This document shows, in pieces, positions 57,800 through 64,000 of a stretch of 64,000 nucleotides of DNA. The translations under genes were made by a program, and so were the position numbers. A model generated the notes under the pieces. It had not been told where the DNA came from. It saw nothing but the letters and a program-made list of their open reading frames with translations, and did not search any database. Origin of the DNA: Streptomyces sp. ADI96-02 (GTDB lineage: Bacteria; Actinomycetota; Actinomycetes; Streptomycetales; Streptomycetaceae); contig NZ_ML123034.1 in NCBI RefSeq assembly GCF_003846185.1, forward strand, positions 487,813-551,812, read 5' to 3'. The stretch's first letter is position 1; every line of letters begins with the position of its first letter.

Positions 57800-58237
57800 T
57801 CAGGGCGGATCGACGTCGGTGGCCACGACCGTCAACTCGCAGGCTGGTCCGTCCGCTTCCACGAACAGCCCGATCGCGATCCAGCGCTGCCCGATCCGCC
57901 AGAGCCGCAGGAACTCGCAGCCGGCCACCAGGTCCGCCCAGGGCTCCGGTATGTCCTCGCCGGCGAGCATCCGCTCCCGCGCGCTCCACGGGCTCATCAC
58001 CTGCGGTTCGCCCCAGCGCGAGGTCAGCAGGGTGAGCAGCGCGTCGTGCTCGGCCAGGCAGCGCGCCCGATGCTCCGCCCCCGTCGGGTCGTCGTCGTCC
58101 CCAGCGCCCCCGTACGGGCGCAGGTACGCGGTGTGGAAGCCGGGTCCGCTGACTCCCGCGACCGACGAGGTGCGCCGCGAGGGGAACTCGCCGCCGCACA
58201 TCCCGTCGATGAGGCGGAGGTGGTGTGCGGTCGTCAT
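57800..58237 (-). CDS. Conserved hypothetical protein
   Basis: Encodes 145 aa, without membrane segment or known motif. It has a Cys/Gly-rich start (LIDGMCGGEFPSRR), an acidic GDDDDPTG stretch and a Trp-rich core (FLRLWRIGQRWIAIGLFVEADGP). Codon use is normal for the window. It is convergent with mug and divergent from the ROK gene. The 324-base gap to 58561 shows no other gene, only GC-rich promoter-type sequence. Confidence 0.72.
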   Translation of the reverse strand: MTTAHHLRLIDGMCGGEFPSRRTSSVAGVSGPGFHTAYLRPYGGAGDDDDPTGAEHRARCLAEHDALLTLLTSRWGEPQVMSPWSARERMLAGEDIPEPWADLVAGCEFLRLWRIGQRWIAIGLFVEADGPACELTVVATDVDPP

Positions 58238-58520
58238 ACGGCCAGTAAAGCGTCTCGCGCCGACAGCCATCTCCCCGGCCCCGGCGGGAAGATGGGCGCG
58301 GGTGCTCCGGTTGGCGTCCGGGTGCGGGCCGGGCGGGGCCGTCGCGAGGGCCGTGAGCCGGCGTCCGGGGTGCGGAGGGCCGGGTGGGCACGGTCTCGGC
58401 GAGGCGGGGTAGCGGGTGCGCTGCACGGTGTACGGCGGGGCGCGGACGGGCGCGGGGCCCGCGCAGGTTGCGGCTCGGTACCGGCTTCCGCCACTGCTCG
58501 CGGGGCTTGCGGCCGGCGAG

Positions 58521-58574
58521 TACGATCCGGCTGACATGCGCACAAGCTGGGAGGACGCATCGTGGGCCGGCTGA
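58521..58574 (+). promoter_or_regulatory. Promoter and 12-codon upstream ORF of the ROK gene
   Basis: TACGAT (58521-58526) lies nine bases before ATG 58536, which opens a 12-codon ORF (58536-58574) ending inside the ROK coding start. The ROK ribosome-binding site GGGAGG lies within this short ORF, so translation of it could affect ROK initiation. Confidence 0.4.
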
Positions 58575-59719
58575 CCGGTGGGGACCCGTCGCTGCTGCGG
58601 CGGATCAATTCGTCGGTGGTACTTCAGGCTCTGAGGGGGGCCGGCTCTCCGACGCTGACGGATCTGACGCGGATCACGGGGCTGTCCCGGCCGACCGTCG
58701 AAGGCGTCGTCGAGGGGCTGTTCGAAGCGGGGCTGGTGGTCGAGGCCCTGCCCGACGAGAGCGAGGCCCGGCGCCAGGGCAGGCCCGCGCGCAGATTCCG
58801 TTTCCGGGCCGAGGCCGGGCACCTGCTCGGCGTCGAGATCGGCCCGCACCGCGTATCGGCTCTGCTGTCCGGGCTGGACGGACGTATCACCGGGGCGGGC
58901 TCGCGCGCGGTGTCGGAGACCGCGGGCGCGGACGACCGCCTCGATCAGGTCAGGGCGGTGGTCGCGGACGTGCTGCGGCGTACCGGCGTGGCCCGGAGCA
59001 GTCTGCGCGCCGTGGGCGTGGGGAGCCCGGGCATCGTGGAGGCCGACGGAACGGTCCGGCTGGGCACGGCGCTGCCGGACTGGACCGGGCTCGCGCTCGG
59101 CGAGCGGATGCGGCGTTCGTTCCGCTGCCCGGTCCTCGTGGAGAACGACGCCAACGCGGCGGCGGTGGCCGAGCACTGGAAGGGTGCGGCCACCGAGTCG
59201 GACGATGTCGTCTTCGTCCTGGCGGGGCTGAGCCCGGGGGCGGGGTCGTTGATCGGCGGGCGTCTGCACCGCGGGTTCGGCGGGGCGGCCGGGGAGATCG
59301 GCGCTCTGCACCTGCTGGGCAGGGAGGTGACGCCGGAGCACCTGCTGTCGACGACGGACACGCCGCTGGACCCGCTGGACGAGCGTGCGGTGGCGGCGGT
59401 GTTCGCGAAGGCCCGGCAGGGCGACACGGGCTCCCGGGCGGCCGTCGAGCGGTTCATCCAGCGGCTCGTGCACGATGTGGCGGCCCTGGTGCTGGCCCTG
59501 GACCCGGAGCTGGTGGTCGTCGGGGGCTGGGCGGCCGGACTGGACGGGGTGCTGGAACCGCTGCGGAGAGAGCTGGCCCGCTACTGCCTGCGCCCGCCGC
59601 GGGTGACCTTGTCGCTGCTCGGTGAGGCGGCGGTCGCGACGGGGGCGCTGCGGCTGGCGCTGGACCATGTCGAGGAGCAGTTGTTCGCGGTGGAGCGGGC
59701 GGTGACGGCCCGCCGCTGA
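58562..59719 (+). CDS. ROK family transcriptional regulator
   Basis: Encodes 385 aa from a GTG preceded by GGGAGG. An N-terminal winged helix (TLTDLTRITGLSRPTVEGVVEGLFEAGLV) is fused to a ROK domain (LGVEIGPHRVSALL, VGVGSPGIVEADG, VENDANAAAVAE). The zinc and kinase signature is degraded: GEIGH is GEIGA (residues 244-248) and no CxCGxxGC follows, so it should be a sugar-responsive regulator without kinase activity. Convergent with the GntR gene. Confidence 0.9.
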   Translation: MGRLTGGDPSLLRRINSSVVLQALRGAGSPTLTDLTRITGLSRPTVEGVVEGLFEAGLVVEALPDESEARRQGRPARRFRFRAEAGHLLGVEIGPHRVSALLSGLDGRITGAGSRAVSETAGADDRLDQVRAVVADVLRRTGVARSSLRAVGVGSPGIVEADGTVRLGTALPDWTGLALGERMRRSFRCPVLVENDANAAAVAEHWKGAATESDDVVFVLAGLSPGAGSLIGGRLHRGFGGAAGEIGALHLLGREVTPEHLLSTTDTPLDPLDERAVAAVFAKARQGDTGSRAAVERFIQRLVHDVAALVLALDPELVVVGGWAAGLDGVLEPLRRELARYCLRPPRVTLSLLGEAAVATGALRLALDHVEEQLFAVERAVTARR

Positions 59720-59803
59720 CCGCGGGCGGGCCGGATCTCGGGACGGCCGGGAGGCGGTGGGGCGGCCGGTCGCGCCGCCGGGCCCCGGGCCGCCGTCGGC
59801 GCT

Positions 59804-60571
59804 TCAGGACGCCCGGCGCTCCTGCTGCTCGCCGTGGCTGATCTCCAGGGCTCCGGAGTCCCCGAAGGTCAGCCGGCAGGTGTCCGCGCGGTAGGTGGCG
59901 ACGGACACGGCGGCGGTCCGGCCGACGGCGATGTAGCGCGTGGTGACCACGAGGACGGGTGCGCCCGGGAGGCGGTCGAGCTCCTTGGCGTCGTCCGCGC
60001 GGGCGGATCCGAGCTCCACGGAGCGGTCCTGGCCCTCCAGTCGCAGCCGGTGCATCTCGCGCAGCACGCCGCGGGCCCGGACGACGCCGGAGGGCGCGTC
60101 GATGGCCGATAGGTCGGGTACGGAGGATTCCGGCACGTAGAGGAGTTCGGCGGCGACCGCCTGGCCGTGGGTCTCGCGGATCCGGCGCACCACGTGCACG
60201 GGATCGCCGTCGGCTTCGAGCATCGCGGCCACCGGGGCGGGCGGCCTGCCGAAGGAGCAGTCGACCGGCTGCCACGCCTCGCCGGTGGCGCCGCCGGTCC
60301 ACTCGTGCTCGGCGGTGGCGACGGCGACGCCCACGCGCGGCGGGGCGACGGTCGTGCCGACGCCGCGGCGGCGCTGGAGCCGGCCTTCGAGTTCGAGCTG
60401 TTCCAGAGCCTGCCGGAGCGTGGCGCGTGCGACGCCGAACCGCGCGGCGAGCTCACGCTCGTTGGGCAGGATCTCCCCCACCGCGAAGTCCGAGTCGAGT
60501 GCCTCACTGAGCACGGTCTTGAGGTGCCAGTACTTCGGCTCCTGCACCGATTCCAGCTGCGTGGTCCCCAC
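59804..60571 (-). CDS. GntR/HutC-family regulator with UTRA domain
   Basis: Encodes 255 aa from a GTG with GGAGG upstream. The winged helix covers residues about 12-76 (KTVLSEALDSDFAVGEILPNERELAARFGVARATLRQALEQLELEGRLQRRRGVGTTV), then a UTRA ligand domain (VHVVRRIRETHGQAVAAELLYVP). This is the DasR/HutC branch, which usually senses sugars or amino-acid derivatives. The upstream region is unusually AT-rich (60611-60637), with partly symmetric TTAAAGG and CCTTAAA arms around TTCTTT as the likely operator. Confidence 0.9.
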   Translation of the reverse strand: MGTTQLESVQEPKYWHLKTVLSEALDSDFAVGEILPNERELAARFGVARATLRQALEQLELEGRLQRRRGVGTTVAPPRVGVAVATAEHEWTGGATGEAWQPVDCSFGRPPAPVAAMLEADGDPVHVVRRIRETHGQAVAAELLYVPESSVPDLSAIDAPSGVVRARGVLREMHRLRLEGQDRSVELGSARADDAKELDRLPGAPVLVVTTRYIAVGRTAAVSVATYRADTCRLTFGDSGALEISHGEQQERRAS

Positions 60572-60755
60572 CCTGTCCTCCGCAATCGCCCAGCGGCTCT
60601 TCCGCGACGTTATTTATTAAAGGTTCTTTCCTTAAACCGACCCTAGGGCGGTACTCCCCCTTGGTCAAGACCAATCCTTATTCCGTAACGGAGCGAAACG
60701 GGACTCTGGCGCTGAGCGTTCACACGGCGTTCGCGGTGCCGTGAGGCGCGCGCAG

Positions 60756-60789
60756 CACGGAGCCCCGCCGACGGCGGCGGGGCTCCGTG
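60756..60789 (-). terminator. Strong terminator of the ECF sigma gene
   Basis: A perfect 15-bp stem (left arm CACGGAGCCCCGCCG, right arm CGGCGGGGCTCCGTG) with an ACGG tetraloop lies 20 bases beyond the sigma-factor stop. Confidence 0.85.
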
Positions 60790-60809
60790 GCCGGGGGACG
60801 AGTGCGGGC

Positions 60810-61694
60810 CTATTCGACCGGCACGCCGAAGAGCTTGTCCGGATTGTTAATGATATAGGCGCATTGAATGCGTCCGTCCCGGACTTCGATCTGGAAGAAG
60901 GTGTCGGGCTTTTTTCCGACGGAGAACACCACGGCGGCTCCGCCGTTGAACTCGGCGAGGCGCAGCTCTCCGAGCGGCCCCCGTTTCCGGGCCACCTCGA
61001 AGAGGAACCGGCCGACCTTGTCGGCCGTCTCGATGGTCCGGCGCGGGGCCTTGGCCTTGCCGCCGCTGTCGCTGACCAGCCGGACGTCGGGGGCCAGCAG
61101 CGCGAGCAGCCGCTCGATGTCGCCGCCGGACGCGGCGGCGAGGAAGCGCTCGGTGAGGTCGCGCCGTTCGGCGGGGTCGACGTCGTAACGCGGCCTGCGC
61201 TCCTCGACGTGTCGCCGCGCCCGCCCGGCGAGCTGCCGGACGGCCGCCTCGGTGCGGTCGAGGGCGCCGGCGATCTCGGCGTACGGGAAGCCGAACGCCT
61301 CGCGCAGCACGAACACCGCGCGCTCCAGCGGCGAGAGCGATTCGAGGACGACGAGCACGGCGAGGGACACACTGTCGGCGAGCACGGCGCGGTCCGCCGC
61401 GTCGGGCGCCCTCTGCCCGTAGTCGGTGGCCACCGGTTCCGGCAGCCACGTCCCGACGTAGGACTCACGGCGCGATCCCAGGTGGCGGAGCCGGTCGACG
61501 GCGAGCCGGGTGGTGACGCGCACGAGGAAGGCCCGCGGCTCGCGGACGTCGTCGCGCGGCGCGGACGACCACCGCAGCCAGGCTTCCTGGACCACGTCCT
61601 CGGCGTCGGCGACGCGTCCCAGCATGCGGTAGGCGACGCCGGTCAGCAGGGGCCGGTGCTCCTCGAAGAGTTCGGTCGCGGGATCGGCGGTCAC
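60810..61694 (-). CDS. ECF41-type RNA polymerase sigma factor with SnoaL-like C-terminal domain
   Basis: Encodes 294 aa from a GTG. Sigma region 2 (residues 8-75, DAEDVVQEAWLRW) and region 4 (115-165, FGFPYAEIAGALDRTEAAVRQLAGRAR) are followed by a SnoaL-like domain. The three ECF41 marks are WLPEP (83-87) in the linker, a DGGGK-position motif that reads DSGGK (209-213), and NPDKL (284-288). In this family the C-terminal domain tunes activity in place of an anti-sigma factor. The usual partner gene (COE: carboxymuconolactone decarboxylase-like, oxidoreductase or epimerase) is absent here. Confidence 0.92.
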   Translation of the reverse strand: MTADPATELFEEHRPLLTGVAYRMLGRVADAEDVVQEAWLRWSSAPRDDVREPRAFLVRVTTRLAVDRLRHLGSRRESYVGTWLPEPVATDYGQRAPDAADRAVLADSVSLAVLVVLESLSPLERAVFVLREAFGFPYAEIAGALDRTEAAVRQLAGRARRHVEERRPRYDVDPAERRDLTERFLAAASGGDIERLLALLAPDVRLVSDSGGKAKAPRRTIETADKVGRFLFEVARKRGPLGELRLAEFNGGAAVVFSVGKKPDTFFQIEVRDGRIQCAYIINNPDKLFGVPVE

Positions 61695-61816
61695 CCGGCC
61701 ATCCCATCCGACGCGCCCTCCGCTGTCCAGCGGGAATCGCCGGGCCCCTTGAACTGCCGCCTACCCGACGGTAATTGTTGTTGACGCGATGTCCAGCAAC
61801 GTCAGGGAGCTCCACG

Positions 61817-62656
61817 ATGACCAGCACGGCCTCCTTCACCGTCGAATCGGCCCACGGCCCCCGTCCGGTCTCGGTGGCGTACGAGCGCTCGGGCTCCGGC
61901 GCACCGCTGGTGCTGCTCCACGGCATCGGCCACCATCTGCGCGCCTGGGACCCGGTGACGCGCGTCCTGGCCGCCGAGCGCGAGGTGATAGCCGTCGACC
62001 TGCCCGGCTTCGGCACGTCACCGGCGCTGCCGGACGGGGTTCCGAGTGATCCGGGCACGCTCGCCGCGGCGCTCGCTGCCCTGTGCGCGGAACTCGGCCT
62101 GGACCGGCCGCACGTGGCCGGCAACTCGCTGGGAGGGCTGCTCGCGCTGGAGCTGGGACGCCGCGAGCTGGTGCGCTCGGTCACCGCGCTGTCCCCGGCC
62201 GGGTTCTGGACCGAGGCCGAGCGGTTCTACGCCTTCGGGGCCCTGCGGGCCATGCGCCGCGGCGCCCTCGCCCTCCCGGTGCCGGTGATCGAGCGGCTGG
62301 CCCGCGGCGCGACCGGGCGAGCCGCGCTGACCGGCGTCGTCTACGCCCGCCCGGGGCGGCGTTCACCCGACGCGGTCGTCGCGGAGACGCTGGCCCTGCG
62401 GGGCGCCACCGGCTTCGACGCGACGCTGGCCGCCGGCCGCGGGTCCTCCTTCACCCGCTTCACCCACGACGTGAAGGGCGTTCCCGTGACCGTCGCCTGG
62501 GGCAGCCGGGACCGCATCCTGCTGCCGCGGCAGGGCGTCCGCGCCAAGCGCGTGATGCCCGGGGCGCGGCTCGTGCGGCTGCCGGGCTGCGGGCACGTGC
62601 CGATGAACGACGACCCGGCGCTGGTCGCGCGGGTCATCCTCGACACCAGCGGCTGA
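61817..62656 (+). CDS. Alpha/beta hydrolase
   Basis: Encodes 279 aa. The oxyanion motif LLHGIGHH, nucleophile elbow GNSLGG, acid in WGSRDRI and catalytic His in GCGHVPMNDDP complete the triad. No signal peptide. GGGAG lies about seven bases before the ATG. It is divergent from the ECF41 sigma gene across 122 bp and may be its target; I could not find a clear TGTCAC...CGTC promoter there. Confidence 0.9.
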   Translation: MTSTASFTVESAHGPRPVSVAYERSGSGAPLVLLHGIGHHLRAWDPVTRVLAAEREVIAVDLPGFGTSPALPDGVPSDPGTLAAALAALCAELGLDRPHVAGNSLGGLLALELGRRELVRSVTALSPAGFWTEAERFYAFGALRAMRRGALALPVPVIERLARGATGRAALTGVVYARPGRRSPDAVVAETLALRGATGFDATLAAGRGSSFTRFTHDVKGVPVTVAWGSRDRILLPRQGVRAKRVMPGARLVRLPGCGHVPMNDDPALVARVILDTSG

Positions 62657-62856
62657 GGCGTCGCGCTTGGGGACGCCCGGGGCCGGGGCCGGCGCCGCGC
62701 GAGGGCCGGGTCGCGGGGCCGCTCCTGTTCGACGCGCGTCGTTCATCCGGGGTTGGGGCTCCGGCCGCCACCGGGCACTAGGCATGGCGGGGACCGGATC
62801 CGGCCACCGCTCGTCCGGTGGCTCCGCACTCGTTCCCACCGCCCGGAGGCGTCCCG

Positions 62857-64000
62857 ATGCCCAACCGCCCGCCCGTTCCCTCTCCCGACCGCCGAACCGT
62901 GCTGCGCGGCTCGCTGCTCGTCCCGGCCGCCGCCGTCCTGCCCACCGCGTTCGCGGCGGCTCCCGCCCAGGCGCTGGGCGGACGCCCTGAGGCGGCCTGG
63001 GGCGTCCAGGTCGGGGCGGTCACCGCGTCGTCGGCGCTCGTCTGGGTGCGGTCGGACCGTCCCGCCCGGATGCGGGTGGAGACGTCGTCCACCGAGTCCT
63101 TCCGCCGGGCGCGCACCTGGCACGGGCCGCTGATCGGCCCGGGGAGCGACTTCACCGGCACCACCGCGCTGCACGGACTGCCCGCGGGCGAGCAGATCCA
63201 CTACCGCGTCACGCTCGCCGACCCGGCCGACCCGCGGCGCACGGGCAGACCCGCGTACGGAACGTTCCGTACCGCTCCGGCCCGCCGGCGCGACGGGGTG
63301 CGCTTCCTGTGGTCCGGCGACATCGCGGGCCAGGGCTGGGGCATCAACCCGGACATCGGCGGCTATCGCGTGTACGAGGAGATGCGCCGGCTCGATCCGG
63401 ACTTCTTCCTGTGCAGCGGCGACACCGTGTACGCGGACGGCCCCCTCCAGCCGTCCGTGACGCTGCCGGACGGCAGGATCTGGCGGAACGTCATGACCGA
63501 GGAGAAGGCCAAGGTCGCCGAAACCCTCGACGAGTACCGGGGCAACTTCCGGTACAACCTGCTCGACGCGAACTTCCGGCGCTTCAACGCGCAGGTGCCG
63601 TCCGTCGTGCAGTGGGACGACCACGAGGTGCGCAACAACTGGTACCCCGGGCAGATCCTCGACGACGACCGCTACACCGAGAAGAACGTCGACCTGCTCG
63701 CGGCCCGGTCCTCACGCGCGTTCCACGAGTACTTCCCCGTCTCGCGGCCCGACGGCTCCTCGCGTCCGCGCCCCATGGACCGCGTCGTCCACCACGGGCC
63801 GCTGCTCGACGTGTTCGTCCTCGACATGCGCTCGTTCCGCAACGCCAACTCGCCCAACCGGCAGGCCGACGACACGACCGGCATCCTCGGCGCGGACCAG
63901 CTCCGCCGCCTCAAGCGCGCCCTCGCCGCGTCCCGGGCCGTGTGGAAGGTGATCGCGGCCGACATGCCGCTCGGGCTCGTGGTGCCGGACGGCGCGACGG
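62857..64000 (+). CDS. phoD: Tat-exported PhoD-like alkaline phosphatase/phosphodiesterase (partial)
   Basis: Open at the window edge; 381 codons are visible. GGAGG precedes the ATG by seven bases. The N-terminus carries a twin-arginine signal (DRRTVLRG, hydrophobic stretch, APAQA cleavage region). A Fn3-like N-domain (WGVQVGAVTASSALVWVRSD) and metallophosphatase blocks follow: LWSGDIAG, CSGDTVYADG, QWDDHEVRNNW and VLDMRSFRN. PhoD enzymes use Ca/Fe and release phosphate from diesters, often under phosphate limitation; no PHO box was recognised upstream. The symbol is by family resemblance. Confidence 0.88.
   Translation, partial: MPNRPPVPSPDRRTVLRGSLLVPAAAVLPTAFAAAPAQALGGRPEAAWGVQVGAVTASSALVWVRSDRPARMRVETSSTESFRRARTWHGPLIGPGSDFTGTTALHGLPAGEQIHYRVTLADPADPRRTGRPAYGTFRTAPARRRDGVRFLWSGDIAGQGWGINPDIGGYRVYEEMRRLDPDFFLCSGDTVYADGPLQPSVTLPDGRIWRNVMTEEKAKVAETLDEYRGNFRYNLLDANFRRFNAQVPSVVQWDDHEVRNNWYPGQILDDDRYTEKNVDLLAARSSRAFHEYFPVSRPDGSSRPRPMDRVVHHGPLLDVFVLDMRSFRNANSPNRQADDTTGILGADQLRRLKRALAASRAVWKVIAADMPLGLVVPDGAT

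Overview
The window is chromosomal DNA from a high-GC actinomycete, almost certainly a Streptomyces or close relative. The evidence is a strong G/C third-position bias, many GTG starts, ATGA-type gene overlaps, short leaders behind TANNNT -10 boxes, DUF397 and XRE-DUF5753 proteins, a rare TTA codon in a regulator, and actinobacterial families such as MurT/GatD, ECF41 sigma factors and secreted AroQ-gamma chorismate mutase. No rRNA, tRNA, CRISPR array or intact mobile element was seen. The right-hand gene (phoD-like) runs off the window.

Layout. 1-6.9 kb: a flavin monooxygenase, an MltG-type lytic transglycosylase, a 19-codon hydrophobic peptide gene, a MarR regulator divergent from an ABC exporter, and a Tat-exported GH109-like oxidoreductase/glycosidase. 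7-10.8 kb: a heterodimeric ABC exporter with two asymmetric nucleotide-binding domains. 11-22.9 kb: housekeeping genes (NDH-2 type NADH dehydrogenase, ATP-dependent DNA ligase, Ski2-like helicase, acyl-CoA thioesterase II, glutathione peroxidase, acyl-CoA dehydrogenase) with small conserved proteins between them. 23-31 kb: TetR regulator, peptide deformylase, the MurT/GatD lipid II amidation pair, 6-phosphofructokinase, CtaG-like oxidase assembly factor, PlsC-like acyltransferase and an epimerase. 31-37.4 kb: a secreted tripeptidyl aminopeptidase and a complete urease operon ureABCFGD on the minus strand. 37.5-41 kb: an orphan Phd/YefM antitoxin divergent from a ClpP paralogue that has lost two catalytic residues, then a c-di-AMP (ydaO-type) riboswitch upstream of an NlpC/P60 cell-wall hydrolase.

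41-46.2 kb is the accessory segment: a LysE/LysR pair, an exported chorismate mutase overlapping a PhzD-like isochorismatase, a decayed Tn3-family transposase, and a whiJ-like regulatory triad (ATP-binding protein, XRE-DUF5753 with a TTA codon, DUF397). 46.2-50.8 kb is the biotin locus: bioF divergent from bioB-bioA-bioD, with a palindrome between them and a Cys-rich repeat tail on BioB. 50.8-64 kb: a Gly-rich anchored protein, a toxin-antitoxin pair with a degenerate Fic-like toxin and a perfect operator, two CNNM/CorC-type membrane proteins, a GDSL hydrolase, purB, a mismatch uracil-DNA glycosylase, ROK and GntR regulators, an ECF41-type sigma factor, an alpha/beta hydrolase and a Tat-exported PhoD-like phosphatase.

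No single large undescribed system is evident. The best leads are the 19-aa peptide, the degenerate ClpP next to an orphan antitoxin with YefM-like TGTACA sites, the chorismate mutase-isochorismatase pair beside the Tn3 remnant, the degenerate-Fic/RHH pair, and the BioB Cys tail. All functions are inferred from sequence motifs and family knowledge; no database search was run.
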